DNA from: Chloroflexia bacterium
Lineage (GTDB): Bacteria > Chloroflexota > Chloroflexia > Thermomicrobiales > UBA6265
Assembly: GCA_013698285.1 (NCBI GenBank)
Contig: JACCVE010000172.1
Location: 1-7,336, forward strand
Reading direction: 5' to 3'
Length of the DNA: 7,336 nt
Shown: positions 1-5,811 of the stretch, in pieces
Numbering within the stretch: position 1 is the stretch's first letter
How the letters are laid out: the number at the start of each line of letters is the position of its first letter
Made by a program: the position numbers and the translations under genes
The notes under the pieces: model-generated
Seen by the model: only the letters and a program-made list of their open reading frames with translations
Told to the model about the DNA's origin: nothing
Databases searched by the model: none

Positions 1-717
1 CCCGTCCGTCTCCCCCACCCCGAATCCGAGGAAGCGGTACAGACCGCCGAGGCGGGCTATTCGACCTACCGCGACAGCGTCTTCGAGACGGCCAGGATTT
101 CTCGTGCCGGCTACGAGGAGTGGGTCGCCCGGCCACAACTGGTCCGCCAACGGGTGACGGATATCCTGCGGGGGGAAGTCGGCCAACGGGGCGAACAGGT
201 CCGCGCCGCGCACATCCTGGTAGGCACCCAAGAACTGGCGCAACAGCTCCGACTCCAGCTCGACCAACCCGGCAGTTCGTTCGCGGACATCGCGTCCACG
301 CAGTCCACCGACACCGCCAGCGCCGCGAACGGCGGCGATCTGGGCTGGTTCACGTTCGGCGAGTTGGTTCCCCCGTTCGAGGAGACGGCGTTCGGAGTAC
401 CTCCGGGACAGATCAGCCAACCCGTCCAGACCGAGTTCGGTTGGCACATCATCCGGGTCGATGAGCACGTCCTCGATCGCCCCTTCAGCGACGAGCAGAT
501 CACCGCGCTGCAAGACCGAGCCGTGCAACGGTGGCTCGACGAGAAGAGGGCCGGCGCCGACATCGACTCAGAGGTCGATCCGACCGCGACGACGGTGACA
601 TCGGTGTTCCAACCGCCCGCCGGCGCACCGGCACCCCCGTCGCCGACGGAACCTGTCGCGCCAGTCCCTGACGGACCGTCTCCGACGCTCGCACCATTGC
701 CCCGTCCGCCGGGCTGA
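1..717 (+). CDS. Parvulin-type peptidyl-prolyl cis-trans isomerase, C-terminal part (5' end outside window)
   Basis: The frame is open from the first base to a TGA at 715-717, giving 238 residues with no start seen. Visible residues about 1-65 are helical, like the chaperone arm before the isomerase domain in SurA/PrsA proteins. Residues about 66-154 are a PpiC/rotamase domain: it opens with AAHILV (His71), has the GGDLGWF signature (111-117), then VPPFEETAF, and closes with FGWHIIRV (His149). Proteins of this family catalyse proline isomerisation and assist folding of exported proteins outside the cytoplasmic membrane. The signal peptide or lipobox that would confirm export lies upstream of the window. 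After the domain comes a short helical segment, then a low-complexity tail (about 203-238) with 15 prolines, possibly a wall-spanning or flexible linker. The domain call is secure; assignment to PrsA, SurA or another subfamily is not possible from this fragment. Confidence 0.9.
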   Translation, partial: PVRLPHPESEEAVQTAEAGYSTYRDSVFETARISRAGYEEWVARPQLVRQRVTDILRGEVGQRGEQVRAAHILVGTQELAQQLRLQLDQPGSSFADIASTQSTDTASAANGGDLGWFTFGELVPPFEETAFGVPPGQISQPVQTEFGWHIIRVDEHVLDRPFSDEQITALQDRAVQRWLDEKRAGADIDSEVDPTATTVTSVFQPPAGAPAPPSPTEPVAPVPDGPSPTLAPLPRPPG

Positions 718-737
718 GTGCGACCGTAACCACATCA

Positions 738-750
738 CGAGCGGCGCTCG
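738..750 (+). terminator. Weak hairpin after the isomerase gene, possible terminator
   Basis: CGAGC (738-742) pairs with GCTCG (746-750) around a three-base loop, 20 bases after the isomerase stop codon. There is no following T-run, so a function as an intrinsic terminator is only a guess. The rest of 718-888 shows no gene. It contains TATCCT (775-780) and TATGGT (827-832), which could serve as -10 elements for the next gene, but neither has a convincing -35 box. Confidence 0.2.
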
Positions 751-870
751 CCGGGTGTCGGCGGGGCCCCATGCTATCCTTGGCCGCGACGCGCCGGTTC
801 GGCCGGCTCGTCTCACCGTGTCCCGGTATGGTCGGAGACATCGATACGACGGCCCCGAACAAATCGGGGG

Positions 871-880
871 GAAGGAGGGG
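871..880 (+). promoter_or_regulatory. Strong ribosome binding site for the 889 gene
   Basis: GAAGGAGGGG lies 8 bases before the ATG at 889. It is the best Shine-Dalgarno match on the plus strand here. It decides the start of the following gene, arguing that its long low-complexity N-terminus is really translated. A 6-bp hairpin (853-858 with 864-869) abuts it on the 5' side. Confidence 0.75.
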
Positions 881-888
881 AACGCGGC

Positions 889-1728
889 ATGGACGACCAG
901 GACCGCCCGGACTCCTCCCGCCGGGCCGCGAACGGTCGAGGGTCGTCCGTACCCCGCCGGTCCGGCCCCCCGTCCCCGGCCGACCACGGCGTGTCCCCAC
1001 CCCGTTCGAGGAGCGGTCGTCACTGGTCTCTGGACGCCGACGCCGCCGATCGCTATCTCCAGAGCCGCGAAACCGAAATCCAAGCCGATCCGGGACCGAA
1101 CCACATCGATCACCCGTCGTCCGTACTCTCCTCCGGAGACGACCAGCAACGTCGTCGGACGCGCCCACGCCGCGAACGGCAACCCGACACGACCCCTCGA
1201 CAGGGTCACTCGATCTCGAGTGATGACGTGGCCCCGGACATCGAACGGGTCGACCTCGTCACGACTGGACGGATCAAGCGGGCAGCCGGCACGTCCCGTC
1301 CGGGCGCCGGATCAATCGGGCGCCGGGCTCGCGACGGCGCCCGGCGCCCGTCCCCGTCTCGATCTCCGAATCTTCGCCTCCCCGCCGCCCTCCAGACGTC
1401 GTCGCTGCTCGGGGACCGGATCGCGGTCGCCTTCGGGGCGGCGGCGGTGTTCAGCGTGATCCTGATGTGGGTCACGATATCGTCCCGGATCGGGTCGCTC
1501 CCCGATTTCATCACGGTCCGGCGCGGGTCCGAGGGAGTGGCGACCCGCTTCGACGCCCCCACGGCCCTTTGGCAGATCCCGCTCGTCGCCACCGTCGCCA
1601 CGCTGATGAACGGCATCGTCGCGTGGGTGACCCACCGGGGCGACCGCTTCGCGAGCCGCGTGGTCCTCGGGCTCACCGCGATGATCCACCTCTTGGTCTG
1701 GGTCGCCATCGTGCAGTTCGTCTGGTGA
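889..1728 (+). CDS. Hypothetical membrane protein, disordered N-terminus plus three-helix DUF1648-like C-terminus
   Basis: I do not recognise this 279-residue protein as a named gene. Residues 1 to about 165 are rich in Arg, Ser, Pro and Asp with almost no hydrophobic clusters, so probably disordered and, by the positive-inside rule, cytoplasmic. Membrane segments are likely at about 177-197, 229-247 and 256-277. Between the first two, SLPDFITVRRGSEG then RFDAPTALWQIPL resembles the 'LP..I..H....G..D......L..LPL' pattern of DUF1648 proteins, which have unknown function; this is a resemblance by eye. The start rests on a strong ribosome binding site (871-880). There is no other in-frame ATG before residue 193, and about 76 of the first 100 codons end in G or C, fitting true coding. 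The gap to the next gene is 123 bases, so co-transcription with the lipid genes is possible but not shown. Existence is likely; function is unknown. Confidence 0.65.
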   Translation: MDDQDRPDSSRRAANGRGSSVPRRSGPPSPADHGVSPPRSRSGRHWSLDADAADRYLQSRETEIQADPGPNHIDHPSSVLSSGDDQQRRRTRPRRERQPDTTPRQGHSISSDDVAPDIERVDLVTTGRIKRAAGTSRPGAGSIGRRARDGARRPSPSRSPNLRLPAALQTSSLLGDRIAVAFGAAAVFSVILMWVTISSRIGSLPDFITVRRGSEGVATRFDAPTALWQIPLVATVATLMNGIVAWVTHRGDRFASRVVLGLTAMIHLLVWVAIVQFVW

Positions 1729-1851
1729 GCGTGGACGCGGCACGCTCGAACGGTCGCCGGTCCCCCCGGCCAACGCCGGTGCTCGCTCGGCGGCGGTCAG
1801 GTCGCGTCAGTTCCCCGACGACCGGGGCCGCGTCCGGCCAGGGCGGACGTG

Positions 1852-2526
1852 ATGGCTAACCTCATCACGGTCGGACGCCTCATCGCGCTCTTCCTGATCA
1901 TGGCCCTGGTCTATTGGGGCACCGCCGGGACGGTCGCCATCACGATGGTCGGACTGGCGCTCGTCATCGCGAGCGACGGCATCGACGGTTGGGTGGCCCG
2001 GCGTCGCAACGCGACGTCCACGTTCGGAGCCGTCTTCGACATCGCCGGCGACCGCATCGTGGAGACGGTCTGCTGGGTGGTCTTCGCCGACCTCGGTGCG
2101 GTGCCGATCTGGGTACCGCTCCTGGTGATCACCCGCGGCATCATCGTCGATGCCGTCCGCTCACTCGGCCTCAAGGAGGGCCTGACGCCCTTCGGCGAGC
2201 GCAACATGGCGAAGTCCTCCCTGACCCGGTGGCTCACCGCGGGACGGTTCGTCCGGGCCCTGTACGGCTATGCCAAGGCCTTCGCCTTCGTCTTTCTAGC
2301 GGGATGGGTCGGCCGGGAGACCAACCCGTCGGATGGGACGTGGTTGGAACCGTTGCACGACAACGTCGTCTATACCGTTCTCGGGTGGAGCGCGGTCTGG
2401 CTTGCCGTGGCGTTGACCATCATCCGGGGCATCCCCGTCCTGGTCGATGCCTGGGATTTCATCGTCCCACCGCGTGAGGTACCGGCAGAGACTCCGGTCC
2501 GCGACGGTACCGACGCTGATGCGTGA
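1852..2526 (+). CDS. CDP-alcohol phosphatidyltransferase (PgsA-like)
   Basis: This integral membrane enzyme transfers a phosphatidyl group from CDP-diacylglycerol to an alcohol, releasing CMP. The catalytic signature D-G-x2-A-R-x8-G-x3-D-x3-D is complete: Asp45-Gly46, Ala49-Arg50, Gly59, Asp63, Asp67, preceded by Ser41-Asp42. The N-terminus MANLITVGRL is typical of PgsA, as is the length of 224 residues. Several hydrophobic segments follow the motif (about 70-90, 140-153, 173-193). I chose the ATG at 1852, 8 bases after AGGG (1840-1843); a GTG at 1849 immediately before it is an alternative that adds one residue. The substrate is not certain: glycerol-3-phosphate (phosphatidylglycerophosphate synthase) is the default, but the context of a following acyltransferase also resembles the actinobacterial phosphatidylinositol (phosphate) synthase locus. 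The 3' end overlaps the acyltransferase by 8 bases, implying translational coupling. Family call secure; pgsA symbol withheld because of the substrate doubt. Confidence 0.9.
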   Translation: MANLITVGRLIALFLIMALVYWGTAGTVAITMVGLALVIASDGIDGWVARRRNATSTFGAVFDIAGDRIVETVCWVVFADLGAVPIWVPLLVITRGIIVDAVRSLGLKEGLTPFGERNMAKSSLTRWLTAGRFVRALYGYAKAFAFVFLAGWVGRETNPSDGTWLEPLHDNVVYTVLGWSAVWLAVALTIIRGIPVLVDAWDFIVPPREVPAETPVRDGTDADA

Positions 2527-3790
2527 GGTGCTGCCGCAGTCGCCGGCCGATTCGACCGTGTCGCCGCCGGACAACGCCGCGCCGGCCGCCGCCGACGCCG
2601 CTGGGTCCCCTGACCAGACCGGGGTAAACCCGGCGGACGCGTCGTCTGGCCGATCGCGGCCACGCCGGACCGGTGCACAGTTCCGAGGTGAGCCCCGGCG
2701 GGAACTCCGGAGCCAGATCAGCATTGCCGTGGCGGTCACCATGTCCTGGGTGGCTTGGTCGTTGCCCCGGCCGGTGCGGATGAGGATCTCGGATCTCCTC
2801 GGGGAATGTCTCTTTCGATTGTCCCCGACCTATCGGGACAATGTCCGCGCCAACATTCGCCAGGTCATCGGCCCCGGTGTCCCGGAGCGGGACCTGACGA
2901 GGCTGGCCCGATCGGCGTTCCGGACCAGTGCGCGGAATTTTACCGACCTGATGACCACCCCGCGACAATCGCGAGCCCATATCGCGGGCTCATTGGACGT
3001 GGCGGGCGGGGACTGGTCGATCCTGGATCGGGCCCTCGGGCGGGGCCATGGCGCGATCATCGTCTCGGCCCACCTCGGCGCCTTCGACACTCTCGGGCAC
3101 GCCTTGAACGCGATGGGGTACAAGGTCACGACGGTCACCGGCCGTACCACGGCCCGGTTCATCTACGACGGGGTGACCCACCTGCGCCAGGCCCACCGCG
3201 CGACGATCGTGGACGTGTCCCCCTCCGGCGTTCGCCAGGCCATCCAGGCGCTCCGCCGGGGCGAATGCACGGCGTTCGTGATCGACCGGGATTTCTTCCA
3301 GAACGGCAAACCGGTGACCTTCTTCGGCCGCCCGACCACCCTACCGCCAGGCGCCATCCGGATCGCCCGCGAAACGGGCGCACCAATCGTGCCCATCTTC
3401 GCACTGCGGACCCCGAACAGTCTCCAGACCTTCATCCACGAACCAATCCAGGTCGCGAAGACCAACGACCAGGCTCACGACATCCAGGCCGGACTCGACA
3501 CCATGGCGGGGATCTTAGAAGGGGCGATCGGGGGACACCCCGATCAATGGGTCATGTTCCAGCGGGTGTGGCCATTGGCACCGGCCTCCCCCGTCCGCGT
3601 GTTCCCCGTCGGCTCCCCACTCGAGAGCGACCTGTTGGCACGCGTCGCCGCGTCGCTTCCCGACCGAACGCCCCATCGGCCACCGGGCCGGCGACGGTGG
3701 CGAGCGGGTCGGCGGCCCATAGGTCATACGGACCCGCCTCTTCCACCCGCACGTCCAGAAGCGCACCGATCTGATGGGCCCCCGGGATGA
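2519..3790 (+). CDS. LpxL/HtrB-family (lysophospholipid) acyltransferase
   Basis: Product of 423 residues. The acyltransferase domain spans about 65-352. It has a hydrophobic anchor near 68-82, the HX4D catalytic motif in VSAHLGAFD (His185, Asp190), the VIDRDFF segment (Asp256-Asp258), FFGRP (268-272) followed by LPPGA, and the usual closing PDQWVMFQRVWP. Family members transfer an acyl chain to a membrane lipid; LpxL acts on lipid A and mycobacterial PatA on phosphatidylinositol mannoside. With a phosphatidyltransferase directly upstream, a glycerophospholipid or glycolipid acceptor is inferred. The ATG at 2519 overlaps the upstream stop by 8 bases and suits coupling; in-frame alternatives are GTG 2528 and ATG 2447, the latter deep inside the upstream gene. 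Residues 1 to about 62 are Pro/Ala-rich and lie before the domain. Residues 383-423 are an Arg/Pro-rich tail lying antisense to rimO, where G/C at third positions drops from 26 of 30 codons to 21 of 41; this tail may not be native. Confidence 0.87.
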   Translation: MREVLPQSPADSTVSPPDNAAPAAADAAGSPDQTGVNPADASSGRSRPRRTGAQFRGEPRRELRSQISIAVAVTMSWVAWSLPRPVRMRISDLLGECLFRLSPTYRDNVRANIRQVIGPGVPERDLTRLARSAFRTSARNFTDLMTTPRQSRAHIAGSLDVAGGDWSILDRALGRGHGAIIVSAHLGAFDTLGHALNAMGYKVTTVTGRTTARFIYDGVTHLRQAHRATIVDVSPSGVRQAIQALRRGECTAFVIDRDFFQNGKPVTFFGRPTTLPPGAIRIARETGAPIVPIFALRTPNSLQTFIHEPIQVAKTNDQAHDIQAGLDTMAGILEGAIGGHPDQWVMFQRVWPLAPASPVRVFPVGSPLESDLLARVAASLPDRTPHRPPGRRRWRAGRRPIGHTDPPLPPARPEAHRSDGPPG

Positions 3791-5054
3791 AGACGAGCCC
3801 ATCGACCTCGGGGGCGTGACGCCGGGCCCGGCCGACCGATATGGGCTCCGTGCCGCCTAACTCGTCCTCCGCCTCCCCGACCCCTTCAACGAGGACCTGG
3901 ATGGTCGAACCGACGAGGGCCCCGTTGTGAGCGAGCGAGATGCCGTTCTGGAGTTCCATGATCGCCGCCCGGCGCCGCTCCGCTACCTCAGCCGGGACAA
4001 CATCCGGCAAGGTCGCCGCCTTCGTCCCCTCCTCCGGGGAATAGGTGAAGACGCCGACGTGGTCGAATCGCATCTCTTCGACGAAGCGATAGAGCGTCTC
4101 GAACTGGGCCTCGGTCTCGCCTGGGTACCCCACGATCAAGGTCGTCCGCATCACCGGGTCGGTCAACGACTCACGGGCGTGGGCGATCAGCCTCCGGGTC
4201 ATATCGATGTCGCTGGGCCGGTTCATCGACCGCAGGACGTCGCGGTCGGCGTGCTGGATCGGCATGTCCAAGTAGGGCAGGAGCACGTCGTGCTTCGCCA
4301 TCACGTCGACCATCTTGAGGGTCAGCGGGCTGGGATAGATATAGAGCATCCTGAGCCAGGCCAGGTCCGGCACCTGCTCGACGATCGATTCCAACAGTGC
4401 CGGCAGCCCGTTCTTCATCCCCAGGTCAGCGCCGTAGCGGATCGTGTCCTGGGCCACCAAGACCACTTCCCGAGTTCCGCCCGCCACCAAGTCCACGACC
4501 TCCTGCAGGACGTGGAGGGGACGCTTGCTGACCTGGCGCCCCTTGATGCTGGGGATGGTGCAGAAGGCGCAGGCGTGGTCGCAGCCGTCCGCGACCTTGA
4601 CATAGGCGAAGGGGCCGGCCTCCGAACGCCGGAAGGTGGTCAGCATCCCCTCGCAGCCGGCGACCTCGGGCAGGTCAGGTTCGCCGAGCAGGCCACCGAC
4701 CACCTCCCCGATCCGGTACCACTCGCGGGTGGAGAGGATGTGGTCGACCCCGGCCGGGATCTCGGTGGCGTGGTTGCCGAGAGCGGGCATGCACCCGGCG
4801 GCGATGACGACCTGTCCATCCTGCCGGCGGTCCATCACACCCTGGATGGCGTCGATCGATTCCTGCCGGGCCGCGCCAAGGAACCCGCAAGTATTGACGA
4901 TCACGACCTCGGCCCCATCGGGGTCGGCGGTCGGGCGCATACCGCGCTGCCGGAGGAGATGCTCCATGCCGTCGGAATCGACCCGGTTCTTGGAACACCC
5001 GAGGGTGAGGATGTGGAACGCGTTGTCACGCTCGGTCTGCGGACGAGAAATCAT
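3552..5054 (-). CDS. rimO: Ribosomal protein S12 methylthiotransferase RimO
   Basis: Radical-SAM enzyme that adds a methylthio group to a conserved aspartate of ribosomal protein S12, in the cytoplasm. Product of 500 residues. The N-terminal MTTase domain carries the three cluster cysteines Cys20 (TLGCSKNRVDSD), Cys56 (VNTCGF) and Cys88 (AAGCMP). The radical-SAM motif CDHACAFC has Cys158, Cys162 and Cys165. YIYPSPLT, the LDMPIQH segment and LIVGYPGET follow, and a TRAM domain runs about 380-445, ending near YDLW. LGCSKNRVDS and the IQH segment favour RimO over MiaB. The start ATG (5052-5054) has GGGAG 5 bases upstream (5060-5064); the frame is open further upstream but without homology. The usual length is about 430-450, so roughly 50 C-terminal residues are extra, and the last 37 (464-500) look non-coding. 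They overlap the convergent acyltransferase. rimO lies 73 bases after yajQ, probably on the same transcript. Several Firmicutes place rimO beside pgsA; here the pair is separated by the acyltransferase and converges. Confidence 0.95.
   Translation of the reverse strand: MISRPQTERDNAFHILTLGCSKNRVDSDGMEHLLRQRGMRPTADPDGAEVVIVNTCGFLGAARQESIDAIQGVMDRRQDGQVVIAAGCMPALGNHATEIPAGVDHILSTREWYRIGEVVGGLLGEPDLPEVAGCEGMLTTFRRSEAGPFAYVKVADGCDHACAFCTIPSIKGRQVSKRPLHVLQEVVDLVAGGTREVVLVAQDTIRYGADLGMKNGLPALLESIVEQVPDLAWLRMLYIYPSPLTLKMVDVMAKHDVLLPYLDMPIQHADRDVLRSMNRPSDIDMTRRLIAHARESLTDPVMRTTLIVGYPGETEAQFETLYRFVEEMRFDHVGVFTYSPEEGTKAATLPDVVPAEVAERRRAAIMELQNGISLAHNGALVGSTIQVLVEGVGEAEDELGGTEPISVGRARRHAPEVDGLVFIPGAHQIGALLDVRVEEAGPYDLWAADPLATVAGPVADGAFGREATRRRVPTGRSRVGSRRGTRGRGRPVPMATPAGT
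3679..3701. repeat. Inverted repeat inside the convergent overlap
   Basis: GCCACCG (3679-3685) and CGGTGGC (3695-3701) form a 7-bp stem with a 9-base loop, close to the point where codon bias switches strand. There is no T-run on either side. It could be the remnant of a bidirectional terminator or simply chance in GC-rich coding sequence. Confidence 0.25.
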
Positions 5055-5059
5055 CTGGT

Positions 5060-5064
5060 CTCCC
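5060..5064 (-). promoter_or_regulatory. Ribosome binding site of rimO
   Basis: On the minus strand GGGAG stands 5 bases before the ATG at 5054. It supports that start over the upstream in-frame ATG at 5168, which would put the N-terminus inside yajQ and add 38 residues without family similarity. Confidence 0.6.
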
Positions 5065-5068
5065 GGTC

Positions 5069-5093
5069 GGGTCCCCGCCGGGGGCGGGGACCC
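5069..5093 (-). repeat. Perfect 11-bp hairpin between yajQ and rimO
   Basis: GGGTCCCCGCC (5069-5079) and GGCGGGGACCC (5083-5093) are exact reverse complements around a three-base loop. In the yajQ-rimO transcript the stem would end only 4 bases before the rimO Shine-Dalgarno sequence. No U-run follows in the minus-strand direction, so it is not a classical intrinsic terminator. It could limit read-through, stabilise or process the mRNA, or modulate rimO translation. The structure is seen; the role is inferred. Confidence 0.6.
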
Positions 5094-5127
5094 ACTGCAA
5101 AAGAGGTTGGCCCTGGCATGGCGATGG

Positions 5128-5622
5128 TCAGCGGTAGTTCGTGAACTGGAGGGCGATCGGTAGGTCATCCCGGCTCTTCAGCGCCTGGATCACCGCCTGG
5201 AGGTCGTCCTTGTTCTTGGCTTGGACACGGATGGCGTCACCCTGGATCTGCGGCGTCACCTTCTTGAACTCATCACGGATGCGCTTGGTCAGATCCTTGG
5301 CGATCTCGGTGGAGATTCCCTCTCGCAACGTGACCACCTGGCGAATCCGTCCACCGGAGGCCGTCTCCTCCTCGCCATAGTCGAGGATCTTCAACGAGAG
5401 GCCACGCCGGACGAACTTGCTTTCCAAGATGTCGCGGACCGCACCGGCGGTATACTCATTGTCGGTAGTCAAGGTCAGCTTGGATTCGTCGAGGACGAGT
5501 TCAGTGCCACTATCCTTGAGATCGTACCGCGTTTGGACGTCCCGCTCGGTCTGGTCGATGGCGTTCTTCAACTCTTGGCGATCGAAGCTGGACACGATAT
5601 CGAATGACGCGACGGATGCCAT
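5128..5622 (-). CDS. yajQ: YajQ-family cyclic di-GMP/nucleotide-binding protein
   Basis: Product of 164 residues, the normal length for YajQ (about 160-165). It has the family hallmarks from end to end: ASFDIVSSFDRQELKNAID at the start with TRYD shortly after, then LESKFVRRGLS, a GI..EIAK helix (102-109), PQIQGDAIRVQAKNKDDLQ (124-142) and the closing ALQFTNYR. The fold is two RNA-recognition-like domains. YajQ proteins bind nucleotides, and a Xanthomonas member was reported to bind cyclic di-GMP and act with a transcription factor; that role is unproven here. The ATG at 5620-5622 follows a strong Shine-Dalgarno (AGGAGGGAG, 5631-5639) by 8 bases. The frame is open far upstream, but those residues are antisense to the kinase gene and unrelated. 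It is the first gene of a likely yajQ-rimO unit and is divergent from the kinase gene, with 189 bases between the two starts. Confidence 0.95.
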   Translation of the reverse strand: MASVASFDIVSSFDRQELKNAIDQTERDVQTRYDLKDSGTELVLDESKLTLTTDNEYTAGAVRDILESKFVRRGLSLKILDYGEEETASGGRIRQVVTLREGISTEIAKDLTKRIRDEFKKVTPQIQGDAIRVQAKNKDDLQAVIQALKSRDDLPIALQFTNYR

Positions 5623-5630
5623 GATGCACG

Positions 5631-5639
5631 CTCCCTCCT
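5631..5639 (-). promoter_or_regulatory. Ribosome binding site of yajQ
   Basis: The minus strand reads AGGAGGGAG, ending 8 bases before the ATG at 5622. It fixes the yajQ start within a reading frame that stays open to 6375. Confidence 0.75.
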
Positions 5640-5654
5640 GGATGACAACGTCCC

Positions 5655-5660
5655 ATTGTA
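5655..5660 (-). promoter_or_regulatory. Candidate -10 element for yajQ-rimO
   Basis: The minus strand has TACAAT, one mismatch from TATAAT and notable in such GC-rich DNA. It would place the transcript start near 5648 and leave a leader of about 26 bases containing the Shine-Dalgarno sequence. No good -35 box is seen at 16-18 bases (the nearest, GGGACA, is about 22 bases away), so the call is tentative. Confidence 0.45.
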
Positions 5661-5757
5661 CCCCGGGCGCACCGCCGGAGGCTGTCCCGGTAACCGGCGA
5701 CGTCGCCTCGGGGTCACGATCCCTCATCCCAGGTCGGGAACGACGGCTGAGGCGCCA

Positions 5758-5780
5758 ACGCGGTCCGGTCTCGACCGCGT
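5758..5780 (+). repeat. Inverted repeat upstream of the histidine kinase gene
   Basis: ACGCGGTC (5758-5765) pairs with GACCGCGT (5773-5780), an 8-bp stem with a 7-base loop, 31 bases before the kinase ATG. A second, 12-base palindrome, GGCGACGTCGCC, lies at 5696-5707. Either could be an operator or leader structure in the divergent region, or chance in GC-rich sequence. I saw no convincing plus-strand promoter in 5623-5811. Confidence 0.3.
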
Positions 5781-5811
5781 CAGCGTTCAAGGTCAGACGA
5801 CGGGGCGACGC

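Noticed and set aside
500..1209. Two overlapping minus-strand open frames across the isomerase tail and the 889 gene
   Set aside because: No ribosome binding site or domain seen, and they run antisense to a supported gene end and a gene with a strong ribosome binding site.
2447..2518. Upstream ATG for the acyltransferase at 2447
   Set aside because: It lies well inside the phosphatidyltransferase gene; the 2519 ATG gives a compact 8-base overlap typical of coupled genes.
2755..3774. 339-codon plus-strand frame overlapping the acyltransferase
   Set aside because: Same strand but a different frame from a protein with clear HX4D and FFG motifs; the translation is Arg/Pro/Gly-rich with no domain.
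3927..5144. 405-codon open frame on the plus strand
   Set aside because: It lies antisense to rimO and yajQ, whose protein motifs are unmistakable. Its translation has no recognisable domain and is the usual GC-rich shadow.
5055..5168. Upstream ATG for rimO at 5168
   Set aside because: It would place the start inside yajQ and add 38 residues without family similarity; the ATG at 5054 has a ribosome binding site.
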